From: CAZBSE01 sp964494385
Lineage (GTDB): Bacteria; Actinomycetota; Humimicrobiia; Humimicrobiales; Humimicrobiaceae
Direction: 5' to 3'
Assembly (NCBI GenBank): GCA_964494385.1
Contig: CAZBSE010000001.1
Location: forward strand, 1-64,000
Length of the DNA: 64,000 nucleotides
This document shows, piece by piece, positions 1 through 7,463 of this stretch. Positions within the stretch are counted from its first letter, which is position 1. Each line of letters begins with the position of its first letter. Position numbers and translations under genes: made by a program. The notes beneath the pieces were generated by a model. That model was given only the letters and a program-made list of their open reading frames with translations, had not been told where the DNA came from and searched no databases.

Positions 1-34
1 GATTTTCCGTATATTAAAAAAGATTAAGTAATTA

Positions 35-188
35 TATACTTTAAAGGCATGTATGTGGTAGGCGAGTGGTTGGATTAGCCTCCCTTAACTAATCATATAC
101 TACCATGTTTGAGAATATTGGAGTGTTTGTTAGCACTTCGTTTTCTATTAATTTGTCCGTACTGCCACACACATGCCTTTAAAGTATA
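35..188. repeat. Long inverted-repeat element (possible MITE or structured RNA)
   Basis: Arms of 27 nt at 35-61 and 162-188 are complementary at 25 of 27 positions. Inside lie two smaller hairpins: GATTAG/CTAATC at 73-78 and 89-94, and AGTG/CACT at 122-125 and 134-137. The whole would fold as a three-way junction. The outermost bases can be read as TA followed by TACTTTAAAGG and its mirror image, which would fit a TA target duplication as made by IS630/mariner-type elements. That reading is inference. I found no open reading frame inside, no second copy in the window and no U-tract after it. It lies about 55 bp upstream of the ROK gene promoter. A 5S rRNA was considered and rejected. Confidence 0.5.
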
Positions 189-212
189 GTAAATAAAAAT
201 TATTTTATTATT

Positions 213-271
213 TTAGTTATATAAATTAGTTATATAATTGGCTTGACTAACTAATATTTTTATTTTATAAT
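213..271 (+). promoter_or_regulatory. Promoter and direct repeats upstream of ROK gene
   Basis: TTGACT at 243-248, a 17-bp spacer and TATAAT at 266-271 form a near-consensus vegetative promoter 39 bp before the ROK start codon. Two exact copies of TTAGTTATATAA at 213-224 and 226-237 (13-bp period) sit directly upstream of the -35 box. They are placed where a regulator could bind. That the ROK protein itself binds there is inference. Confidence 0.6.
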
Positions 272-310
272 AATCTACATATCATATCAGTTAATTCTTA
301 ATAATTTAAC

Positions 311-1528
311 ATGATGACATCTGTAAGAAAGCAAAAAACAATCAAACAAATAAACAGAAAAATCATATTAAATCTTCTGCGCAATTCAGGAGAATTGTCC
401 ATATCCGAACTTTCAAAAAAGGTAAATCTTAGTAAACCGACTTTAATGAAAATAATGAATTACTATATAAAAAAAGGGCTTGTTATTATTGCAGGTAAGG
501 GCAGTTCAACTGATGAAGGCGGTAAGAAGCCTAATATCTATAAATTCAATGGAAATGGAGGGTACGCTGTAGGAATAACTATATCAGCCAATAAGCTGCT
601 TGCGGTGATTACTAATTTAAAAAGTGAAATTCTGGATAAAATATCCATAGAATTGAAAACAGATGAGAATTTCAGCAGTGTTTTAAAGAAAATAATTGAT
701 TCATATAATTATCTTATTGAAAATAATAAAATAAACAGAAAAAAAATTACTGGTCTGGCAATAGGGGCTTACGGGATTACCGATTTCTCGAAAGGAAAAG
801 TTATTTTTTCTCCTCACTTTCCGTCATGGGGGAAAAATCTGGAATTGAAGAAGGAAATTGAAGAAAAAATACCCGATAGAATACCCGTTTTTATTGATAA
901 CCATATCAGATACCAGGTTTTTGCTGAAAAAAATTTAGGACTGGCCAGAGAGATAGACAATGTTGTTGCCATTCAGGCAGGTAAGGGACTGGTTGCGGGA
1001 ATAATAATAGAAAATGAAATTAAAAGAGGCAATAACTCCTTGATTGGTGAAATAGGACATATGATAGTAGATCCTGAATCAACGGAAATATGTGCATGCG
1101 GCGGAAAAGGCTGTTTCGAAGTAATGGTATCAACAGATAGAATACTAAAGCTGTCTAAAGAAAATTATAAAGAATATCCGGATTCTATTATTTTTAATGG
1201 CGGTATGCCTGAAAAAGTGGATATCTACGATATATTTTATGCATCAAATAAAGGGGATAAACTCGCATTAATTCTGATGGATGAAATAATTAACTGGTTC
1301 GGAATTGGCATTTCTAATATTATTCTTATGTATGACCCACAAATCATAATCATTCAGGGAATTTTTACAAAAGCAGGAAAACATTTCCTTGATAGCATAA
1401 GAAAAAAGATTAATGAAATTTCATTATTTTCCATAAAAAGGGAGACTGAAATTAAATATTCCGAACTCGGTGATAAAGCCGGGGTACTGGGAGCTGCATG
1501 TTATGTGCTGTCAAATTATTTTAAATAA
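311..1528 (+). CDS. ROK-family transcriptional regulator
   Basis: Probable repressor of the sugar ABC transporter genes that follow. Residues 15-60 form a winged helix-turn-helix (ELSISELSKKVNLSKPTLMK). The rest is a ROK sugar-kinase-like fold with the structural zinc motif: GEIGH ending at His250, then CACGGKGC with Cys261, Cys263 and Cys268. At the position of the catalytic Asp of ROK sugar kinases this protein appears to have His198 (FIDNHIRYQ). It is therefore more likely a sugar-sensing regulator than a kinase. The length of 405 residues is typical of the NagC/XylR group. The start ATG follows a strong promoter but has no clear Shine-Dalgarno sequence. A second ATG follows immediately. 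The ligand cannot be told from sequence. Confidence 0.88.
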   Translation: MMTSVRKQKTIKQINRKIILNLLRNSGELSISELSKKVNLSKPTLMKIMNYYIKKGLVIIAGKGSSTDEGGKKPNIYKFNGNGGYAVGITISANKLLAVITNLKSEILDKISIELKTDENFSSVLKKIIDSYNYLIENNKINRKKITGLAIGAYGITDFSKGKVIFSPHFPSWGKNLELKKEIEEKIPDRIPVFIDNHIRYQVFAEKNLGLAREIDNVVAIQAGKGLVAGIIIENEIKRGNNSLIGEIGHMIVDPESTEICACGGKGCFEVMVSTDRILKLSKENYKEYPDSIIFNGGMPEKVDIYDIFYASNKGDKLALILMDEIINWFGIGISNIILMYDPQIIIIQGIFTKAGKHFLDSIRKKINEISLFSIKRETEIKYSELGDKAGVLGAACYVLSNYFK

Positions 1529-1562
1529 TTTCTTATTTTTAACATAAAAATATAAAAAATCA

Positions 1563-1638
1563 AAGGAGGGGAGTATATATGAGTAAAAAAAAGAGATTTG
1601 TTTAATTTTCGCGAAAGACCTATATTAAACAAATCTCT
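1563..1638 (+). promoter_or_regulatory. Leader mini-ORF with overlapping stem-loop before the sugar-binding protein
   Basis: A near-perfect ribosome binding site (AGGAGGGG, 1563-1570) precedes an ATG at 1579. The reading frame has only eight codons (MSKKKRFV) and stops at 1605. A perfect 15-bp inverted repeat, AGAGATTTGTTTAAT at 1592-1606 and its complement at 1624-1638, overlaps the end of this mini-ORF. A ribosome on the leader would cover the left arm. The region may act as a translational attenuator or leader, or the palindrome may be the ROK operator. The TTTGTTTAA half-site resembles the operators of XylR-type ROK repressors. Function is inferred. Confidence 0.5.
1579..1605 (+). CDS. 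Possible 8-residue leader peptide
   Basis: Eight codons encode MSKKKRFV and end at a TAA. The Shine-Dalgarno sequence is stronger than that of most genes in the window and has ideal spacing. The stop codon lies in the left arm of the stem-loop at 1592-1638. The next gene begins about 80 bases downstream with its own ribosome binding site. It could be a true leader peptide or a remnant of a duplicated gene start, since the sugar-binding protein region also begins with ATGAGTAAA. Confidence 0.3.
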   Translation: MSKKKRFV

Positions 1639-1685
1639 GCTACATTTTATCAAAAATAAAATCTAGTTAAAAGGAGATGAGTAAA

Positions 1686-3038
1686 GTGAAAAAAATATTA
1701 ATTCTTGGGTTAACCGCAATTTTTATGGTTTCAATTCTATTTATTGGGACTTCCTGTAAGGAAGAAGCTGTAGAAGAAGAAGCTGTAGTAGAAGCGGAAG
1801 AAACCGAAGAACCAGTAGCAGAAGCAGAAGAAGAAGTAGTATCAGCGGAGCCGGTTACCGTTACATGGTGGCATATCCAGACAGAAGAAACTCAGAAAGC
1901 TTTGTGGCAAGATTTAGCTGACCAGTATATGGCTGAAAATCCAAATGTTACCATTGAGATTACAGTTTTGGAAAATGAAAACTTCAAAGCAAAAATGTCA
2001 ACAGTTATGCAGACTGGCGAAGTACCGGATATTTTCCAGAGCTGGGGTGGCGGTACAATGAATGATCAAGCTGTAGCAGGTCTACTTAGAGATATTACAG
2101 CAGAACTTGCCACAGACGGCTGGGGCGATACATTCTCACCAGGTGCTCTGGGTGTTTATGCCTATGACGGAGTAAACTATGGTGTGCCGAGAGACATGGG
2201 AATGGTTGGTTTCTGGTATAATACGGAATTATTTGCCGAGGCAGGAATTGATAGTGCACCTACAACCTGGGCTGAGCTTCTTGAAGATGTTCAGACACTA
2301 AAAGATGCCGGTATTACTCCGATTGCCGTTGGTGCAGGAGATAAATGGCCGGCTGCTTTCTGGTGGGAATATCTTTGCGTACGTATAGGCGGCCAGGCAG
2401 CTTTTCTTGCAGCTGAGTCAAGAGAAGGTTCCTTCACTGATGCTCCATTTGTAGAAGCAGGTGAAAAAATTCTGGAACTGGTTGATTTAAACGCATTCCA
2501 GGATGGTTTCCTTGGTTCAACCTGGGGAGATGAAGGTACTCTGATGGGTAACGGAGAAGCCGCTATGGACCTTATGGGACAATGGGCTCCTGGTTCATTC
2601 AGAGAAAACAGTGCTGATGGTACTGGACTGGATGGTAAAATAGGATGGTTCCCATTCCCAATGGTTGAAGGTGGAGCAGGCGGTGCATCCGATGGATTAG
2701 GCGGAGGCAATGGATTTGTAGTTGGTGCAAACGCCCCGGATGCAGCTGTAGATTTTCTGAAATATATAAGCAGTGTGGAGTCACAGACAGCACAGGCTGA
2801 AATAGGTATGTCTGTTCCTGTTGTAGCAGGTGCTGAAGTTGGACTTACTGATCCGACACTTGTATTGGTTCAGGAGGGTGCAGCAGCTGCTGGGTATTTC
2901 CAGCTGTACTACGATCAGTATCTTCCACCGGCAATGGGCTCTGTAGTAAATGATGCCGTTCAGGCAATTTTTGCTAAAACAATGACACCGGAGGAAGCTG
3001 CTCAAATGGTTGAAGATTCAGCAGCTGAGAACTTGTAA
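1686..3038 (+). CDS. Sugar ABC transporter substrate-binding lipoprotein (family 1)
   Basis: Extracytoplasmic receptor of a CUT1-type carbohydrate importer. The GTG at 1686 is chosen because AAAGGAG lies 9-10 bases before it. The in-frame ATG at 1677 directly abuts that site with no spacing. The protein has a signal peptide ending at a lipobox-like IGTSC (Cys24), then a linker made almost only of Glu, Ala and Val (about residues 25-57). The mature domain begins with VTWWHIQTEE, typical of family 1 solute-binding proteins. The two permeases follow in the same direction. The ATPase is not in the window and is presumably a shared subunit encoded elsewhere. A strong hairpin follows the stop codon. 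The substrate is unknown. Confidence 0.9.
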   Translation: MKKILILGLTAIFMVSILFIGTSCKEEAVEEEAVVEAEETEEPVAEAEEEVVSAEPVTVTWWHIQTEETQKALWQDLADQYMAENPNVTIEITVLENENFKAKMSTVMQTGEVPDIFQSWGGGTMNDQAVAGLLRDITAELATDGWGDTFSPGALGVYAYDGVNYGVPRDMGMVGFWYNTELFAEAGIDSAPTTWAELLEDVQTLKDAGITPIAVGAGDKWPAAFWWEYLCVRIGGQAAFLAAESREGSFTDAPFVEAGEKILELVDLNAFQDGFLGSTWGDEGTLMGNGEAAMDLMGQWAPGSFRENSADGTGLDGKIGWFPFPMVEGGAGGASDGLGGGNGFVVGANAPDAAVDFLKYISSVESQTAQAEIGMSVPVVAGAEVGLTDPTLVLVQEGAAAAGYFQLYYDQYLPPAMGSVVNDAVQAIFAKTMTPEEAAQMVEDSAAENL

Positions 3039-3063
3039 TAATAATTATTCAAGTTTTCTATGG

Positions 3064-3095
3064 ACGGGGATTGGATCTAAAGACCCAATCCCCGT
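3064..3095 (+). terminator. Intercistronic hairpin after the binding-protein gene
   Basis: An 11-bp perfect stem (ACGGGGATTGG at 3064-3074, complement at 3085-3095) encloses a 10-nt loop. It is followed by AATAATTAA rather than a U-tract. It therefore looks less like a full terminator than like a stability or attenuation hairpin. Such hairpins often keep binding-protein mRNA more abundant than permease mRNA in ABC operons. Confidence 0.65.
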
Positions 3096-3157
3096 AATAA
3101 TTAACAGTACAAAAAAATTAAAATAAAAGATAAAATGTACATAGTAGGAGGTTTATT

Positions 3158-4066
3158 ATAAAATCATTTAAAAGAATCAAACCTCGTAGTATTTCAATAG
3201 AAAGAATAAAAGTTTTTTTATTCTTGATCCCTGCTGCAGCTCTTATATCGATTTTCCTGGTATATCCCATAATACGGTGCGGTTATTTCAGCACATTTGA
3301 CTGGAATGGCATGGGTCCTGCCGAAGATTTTATAGGAATGGGAAATTTTTTAAAAATATTTGCGGATAAAGTTTTTTTGAAAGCTGTAGGTAACAGTTTT
3401 ATTATTGTTGCACTTTCTTTAGCAATACAACTCCCCCTGGCTATGGTTCTTGCTCTTATGGTCGGACGTAAAATACGCGGCCGTGGATTCTATAGGACAG
3501 TGTTTTTTATGCCCTATGTTCTGTCTGAGGCTATTACAGCTGTTATGTTTAGAATTCTTTACAATCCTGAAGCAAGTAGAGGATTTATAAATGCAGTATT
3601 TCAAGCGCTTGGGCTGGAGACTCAAGCCTGGTTGGGCAATACAAAACTGGTCCTATTTTCAATATTTATGGTACTGACCTGGAAATATATAGGGTTCCAC
3701 ATGCTTTTATATATAACAGGACTGCAAAATATTCCAAGAGATATTGAAGAAGCTGCTTTAATCGATGGTGTAACAAAACGCCAGATGATAACACATATAA
3801 CTTTACCTTTAGTAATGGGCACGGTAAGAACATCAGTATATTTGTCAGTTCTTGGTTCGCTGCAGGTCTTTGCGATTGTATGGATTATGACTAAAGGTGG
3901 CCCGGTCAATGCCAGTGAGATCTTATCAACTTATATGTATCGTTTTAGTTTTGTACGATTTCAACTTGGATATGGTGCAGCTATAGCAATAATGATGTTG
4001 ATTATTGCACTTATTTTTTCGATAATCTACAGGGGTTTTATGCGCAGAACAGAATATATAGCATAG
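3158..4066 (+). CDS. Sugar ABC transporter permease (first subunit, MalF-like)
   Basis: Inner-membrane permease of the CUT1 importer, with six predicted membrane helices and the EAA loop that docks the ATPase (EEAALIDGVTKRQ followed by LPL). The first standard start codon is TTG at 3224, but it falls inside the first membrane helix and lacks a ribosome binding site. Upstream, TAGGAGG at 3145-3151 is followed six bases later by ATA at 3158. From there the frame stays open and encodes a basic N-terminus (KSFKRIKPRS...) typical of this family. I therefore place the start at 3158, as a non-standard ATA (or ATT at 3155) start or an ATG changed by mutation or sequencing error. The conservative alternative is 3224-4066. 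Confidence 0.85.
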   Translation: MKSFKRIKPRSISIERIKVFLFLIPAAALISIFLVYPIIRCGYFSTFDWNGMGPAEDFIGMGNFLKIFADKVFLKAVGNSFIIVALSLAIQLPLAMVLALMVGRKIRGRGFYRTVFFMPYVLSEAITAVMFRILYNPEASRGFINAVFQALGLETQAWLGNTKLVLFSIFMVLTWKYIGFHMLLYITGLQNIPRDIEEAALIDGVTKRQMITHITLPLVMGTVRTSVYLSVLGSLQVFAIVWIMTKGGPVNASEILSTYMYRFSFVRFQLGYGAAIAIMMLIIALIFSIIYRGFMRRTEYIA

Positions 4067-4079
4067 AAAGGATTGATTT

Positions 4080-4937
4080 ATGTCAGATGACAGTGCTAAA
4101 AAAAGAACGAGATTAAAGGAACGCATTACGGGAGTTTTAAAATATGCCATTCTTACAATAGCTTTAATTCTCATTCTTACACCGATTGTAATTATTGTAT
4201 TTGGGGGATTAAAGACACGCGGTGAGTTTATGACAATTCCTTACATTCCCCCCATACCACCAAGATTGCAAAATATTTTAAGAATTTTAAGTATGCAGGA
4301 TTTCTGGTATATGATGCGCAATAGTTTGGTTGTAACAATATCAGCTACGGTTGGAATAGTAGTTGTTTCTTCTATGTCGGCTTTTGTATTTTCACGTATG
4401 AATTTCAAAGGTAAAGCTGTTCTATTTCAATTTTTTACCCTAGGACTTATGTTCCCAGCCACAGTAGCCATTTTACCAATATTCATTATAGTAAGGCAGA
4501 TAGGTTTACAAAATAATCTGATAGGGGTAATACTGGTACTAACAACATTTCAGATTTCTATGTCAACTGTAATTCTTCGCAATTTTTTTATGAATATTCC
4601 TTCAGAACTTCAGGATGCTGCCTGTATAGATGGCTGCAATACAATTGGATTTTTCTGGCGTATTTTAATACCTCTTGCTCGTCCTTCGCTGGCTGCAGTG
4701 GCAGCATTAGCTGTTGTTAACACTTGGAACGATTTATTGGTAGCACTGGTTCTGATAGATAATGAAAAATTATGGACACTGCAGCTTGGAACAATGCAAT
4801 TTCAGGGCCAATATGGGCAGGATTTATCTCTGGTGTCAGCATTCCTTATATTAGCAGCTATACCTGCTGTTGTGTTCTATATATTTGCCCAGCGTCATAT
4901 TGTTTCAGGTCTTACAGCAGGTTCTATTAAAGGATAG
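4080..4937 (+). CDS. Sugar ABC transporter permease (second subunit, MalG-like)
   Basis: Second inner-membrane permease of the importer, 285 residues with about six membrane helices. The EAA motif reads ELQDAACIDGCNTIGFFWRI followed by PLARP, as in MalG-type subunits. The ATG start is preceded by AAAGGA at eight bases' distance and lies 13 bp after the first permease gene, so the two are cotranscribed. No sugar-metabolism gene follows. A ribosome binding site downstream leads only into a short frame (see 4938-5141). Confidence 0.92.
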   Translation: MSDDSAKKRTRLKERITGVLKYAILTIALILILTPIVIIVFGGLKTRGEFMTIPYIPPIPPRLQNILRILSMQDFWYMMRNSLVVTISATVGIVVVSSMSAFVFSRMNFKGKAVLFQFFTLGLMFPATVAILPIFIIVRQIGLQNNLIGVILVLTTFQISMSTVILRNFFMNIPSELQDAACIDGCNTIGFFWRILIPLARPSLAAVAALAVVNTWNDLLVALVLIDNEKLWTLQLGTMQFQGQYGQDLSLVSAFLILAAIPAVVFYIFAQRHIVSGLTAGSIKG

Positions 4938-5141
4938 TAATCTCTTTAATAAAGAAAGATTTTAGATTGAAAAGGGGAGTGGTTAAATCAAATTTAAGGC
5001 ATTTAATAATTTTTATTTCAATTAATATTTTTTTAAGAAATAAAGGTATAATTTAAAAAACAATCTAACTTCCGATAATATATATTATGTAAACTTGAAC
5101 TGTTTTTGTTATTTCTTTCTTTTTTTATTTATTTTATTTAT
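4938..5141. other. Intergenic region with an orphan ribosome binding site
   Basis: This region separates the plus-strand transporter genes from the long minus-strand block. It holds a weak hairpin (4939-4961) with a short T-run. It also holds AAAGGGGAG (4971-4979), which leads only into a 25-codon frame (GTG at 4979, stop ending at 5056) that I do not recognise. This may be the decayed start of a lost operon gene. Nothing else is evident. Confidence 0.4.
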
Positions 5142-5705
5142 TCATGATCTGATTATTACAGCAGGGCTCCCTGCCGCAACACAATTAGGCGGCAGTGATT
5201 TTAAAACTAATGAATGAGCACCCACAACTGTATTGTCTCCAATTTTTACAGGGCCAAGTATCGTAACATTTGTATATAATATTACATTATCCCCAATAAC
5301 AGGATATCCTGGTATACCGTGATGAAAAATAGAGTGACCCAGACCTCCAAGAGTGACATTTGAAAAGATGCTTACATTTTTACCGATTCTTACTCCCCTG
5401 CCGATAACAACACCGGAAGTGTGCCATATCCTGCACCCTGAATCAATATTAGCTCCCGGATCAATCTCTGCACCGTTAAAAAATAAATTTAATCTACTCA
5501 AGAATTCTGCGAGAAGAACCAATTTTAATTTATAAATCCTATGATAGAACCTGTAGAAAATTAAAGCCTGAACTCCTGGTTTAACCACAAGTATTCTGAA
5601 TGCGCCCCATATGCCAGGTTTCCCCTTAAGGGTACCATATTTACTAAAAAGAGTCCTTATATCGCCTTTTAAATTACCTTCCTTATTATTTTTTTCGCTT
5701 TTCAT
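5142..5705 (-). CDS. Serine O-acetyltransferase-like left-handed beta-helix acyltransferase
   Basis: Probable cytoplasmic acetyl-CoA-dependent O-acetyltransferase of the CysE/LbH family, 187 residues. The first 70 residues are a short helical region. The rest shows hexapeptide repeats (GVVIGRGVRIGKNVSIFSNV, PVKIGDNTVVGAHSLV) and ends with PPNCVAAGSPAVI, as in serine acetyltransferases. The His of the CysE catalytic pair is present (IWHTSGVVIG), but the neighbouring Asp is replaced by Trp. This variant is also seen in acetyltransferases of polysaccharide loci, so the acceptor is uncertain. It stands alone, convergent with the transporter operon, and no cysK is adjacent. Serine acetylation for cysteine synthesis is the simplest guess. 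Confidence 0.72.
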   Translation of the reverse strand: MKSEKNNKEGNLKGDIRTLFSKYGTLKGKPGIWGAFRILVVKPGVQALIFYRFYHRIYKLKLVLLAEFLSRLNLFFNGAEIDPGANIDSGCRIWHTSGVVIGRGVRIGKNVSIFSNVTLGGLGHSIFHHGIPGYPVIGDNVILYTNVTILGPVKIGDNTVVGAHSLVLKSLPPNCVAAGSPAVIIRS

Positions 5706-5807
5706 TTTATTAAGATAAAAGAAACTTAAGCAGTAAAAATAAAGTGATTCTAATTAAAAATTTCTAAATAATAAAAATATTTCATTAATTATTTAATACC
5801 AAAAAGA

Positions 5808-6200
5808 TTATTTATTTAAATATTTAAATAACAAACTGTTATAATCTTTCTTGTAAAATAATTTTATATTAATCTCAGGATATAATTTCCTAAGTTTTTT
5901 TATCTTATAATTTTTCTTGGTAACCAATTTTTGATTCAGGGTTGTAAGCTCTATATACAAATCAATATCAGGAAGATAAAAATCAGGAGTAAAACTTAGC
6001 TCAGGATTTTCTTCTTTATCAAAGCTGATAACAAAGGTCCTGGGTTCATATTCCCATCTTATTCTATAGAAATCCAGAATTTTTGAAAATTCCTTTTCAC
6101 TTTTATGTGCAAATATTATATTTTCGGCATTTTTAAACTTGTTATCGAGCCTGTTATTCTTGTTTAAATTTTTTCTTATTTTTAGCAATTTATTTGCCAT
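5808..6200 (-). CDS. Small PD-(D/E)XK nuclease-like protein
   Basis: A 130-residue basic protein whose C-terminal half looks like a PD-(D/E)XK nuclease core: Glu37 (SEKEF), Asp73 (FTPDFYLP), Glu84 (LYIELT) and a following Lys/Arg-rich segment (KKNYKIKKLRKLYPE). The usual E-x-K is E-x-T here, so catalysis is uncertain. The ATG at 6200 is preferred to a TTG nine bases upstream; neither has a good ribosome binding site. It lies 19 bp after the MerR gene and is probably cotranscribed with it. I recall similar small proteins in other actinobacterial genomes but know of no assigned function. Activity as a nuclease is inference. Confidence 0.55.
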   Translation of the reverse strand: MANKLLKIRKNLNKNNRLDNKFKNAENIIFAHKSEKEFSKILDFYRIRWEYEPRTFVISFDKEENPELSFTPDFYLPDIDLYIELTTLNQKLVTKKNYKIKKLRKLYPEINIKLFYKKDYNSLLFKYLNK

Positions 6201-6219
6201 AAAGCCCAAAAATCTTTAA

Positions 6220-6708
6220 TTATTTATTTATAATTGTTTTAATATTATTCCTACTATTTTCTTCAATACCATTACTATTTAGAAATTTTTCTATATCACC
6301 ATTAAGATCCAGATACACCTTTCCCAGAGCAATACCAAAAACACCCTGGCCGCTTTTTAAAGTGTCTATGATTGCTCTATCGGAATCACAGGCATAAACA
6401 GTATTTCCGTCTGATAAAAGGGTTACTTTTAAAAATCCGTTTTTGCCGTCGTCACAGTCGTCTAAATATTTTTTTGTTTTTCTTAACTTCTGCAGGCTTA
6501 TACCAGCCTCAAGTAATTTTTTAACAACTTTTAATTTCATTAAATCATTAAAACTGTACATTCTCCTTGTCCCATAACCACCTGCTACACCTATAGAAGG
6601 CTTTATAAAATCGGTCCTGTCATAATAATCCAGCTGTTTATAAGTTATACCGATTATATTGCACACATCAACGGAGCCGTAAAACTTCTTTATTATGTTG
6701 TTTATCAT
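6220..6708 (-). CDS. MerR-family regulator (Rv1830-like)
   Basis: A 162-residue DNA-binding regulator. The N-terminal MerR winged helix is clear: DVCNIIGITYKQLDYYDRTD, then GTRRMYSFNDLMKLKVVKKL and a dimerisation helix. A small C-terminal domain (about residues 90-150) contains no cysteines arranged like a metal sensor. Its position next to the DUF151 gene matches Rv1829-Rv1830 in mycobacteria, which supports orthology to that second MerR protein. Two overlapping palindromes lie 12-43 bp upstream of the start codon and probably mediate autoregulation. The target genes are unknown. Confidence 0.85.
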   Translation of the reverse strand: MINNIIKKFYGSVDVCNIIGITYKQLDYYDRTDFIKPSIGVAGGYGTRRMYSFNDLMKLKVVKKLLEAGISLQKLRKTKKYLDDCDDGKNGFLKVTLLSDGNTVYACDSDRAIIDTLKSGQGVFGIALGKVYLDLNGDIEKFLNSNGIEENSRNNIKTIINK

Positions 6709-6719
6709 AATGACACCTT

Positions 6720-6751
6720 AATTACATCAATGTAATTACATCAATGTAATT
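6720..6751 (-). promoter_or_regulatory. Tandem palindromic operator upstream of merR
   Basis: Two copies of the 18-bp palindrome AATTACATCAATGTAATT occur at 6720-6737 and 6734-6751, sharing four bases (14-bp period). Each has perfect 8-bp arms around a CA centre. They lie 12-43 bp upstream of the MerR start codon, where a bound protein would block transcription or translation. Binding by the adjacent MerR protein is inferred. Confidence 0.7.
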
Positions 6752-6877
6752 TTAAAATTTAAACATATTAAAGTCAATAGCACTGTCTGCTATAAAAATA
6801 ATAATATATTTTATTAAATTTAAAGTTTTGATTTGCTTACTGTATGATTTTAAAAGAAATTCTTGTAAAAAGCGGTT

Positions 6878-7378
6878 CTATTTACTCTTGAAATCTTCGG
6901 GGCTCACATTATTGAGGAAATCCTTAAATTTTTCAATTTCTTCGTCGATAGATTGTATCTTTAATCCACTTGATTTAAGGACATGCTCTGCCACATATAT
7001 ATCACATTTGGTCCTGACTGCAGCAGCAATAGCATCAGACGGTCTTGAATCTATCCTGATAATTTTTTTATCAGTATTTTTAATATTTATAATGGCATAG
7101 AATGTATTATCCTTAATATCTGTTATCTCGATATTATTAATAATTATATTCAAATTTTTTATAATGTTAATAATTAAGTCATGAGTCATGGGTCTTGGAG
7201 TCTTTATGTTAGACAATTCAAGAGCTATTGCAGACGCTTCAAAAGGCCCTATCCATATTGGAAGGTACCTGTTGCCCTTTTCTTCCTTTAAAAGCAAAAT
7301 AGGCTTATTTGAAGGTATTTCTATTCTAACACCTTCCAGGGTCATTTTAATTAAACTGCAATCTTTTCTATTTTTCAT
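6878..7378 (-). CDS. DUF151 bifunctional nuclease-domain protein
   Basis: Member of the DUF151 family, described elsewhere as a bifunctional RNase/DNase domain. The family signature runs from TLEGVRIEIPSNKPILLLKE through RYLPIWIGPFEASAIALEL and PRPMTHDLI to RIDSRPSDAIAAAVR. The ATG at 7378 is chosen over an upstream TTG; neither has a clear ribosome binding site. The recognisable domain starts at about residue 12, and the length of 167 is normal. The gene lies between hpt and the MerR gene, as Rv1829 lies beside Rv1830. Its biological role in actinobacteria is not established. Confidence 0.9.
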   Translation of the reverse strand: MKNRKDCSLIKMTLEGVRIEIPSNKPILLLKEEKGNRYLPIWIGPFEASAIALELSNIKTPRPMTHDLIINIIKNLNIIINNIEITDIKDNTFYAIINIKNTDKKIIRIDSRPSDAIAAAVRTKCDIYVAEHVLKSSGLKIQSIDEEIEKFKDFLNNVSPEDFKSK

Positions 7379-7463
7379 TATCAATGGAATTATATGTTAA
7401 AATCAAGCCAATTATATAACACATGGGTATATAAATCGATGAACCAAGGATTTGTTTTAATTC

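Noticed and set aside
35..188. 5S rRNA on the minus strand
   Set aside because: There is a long closing stem and some short matches (GAAGTG, ATGGTAGT), but the universal CCGAAC loop and correct helix spacing are missing.
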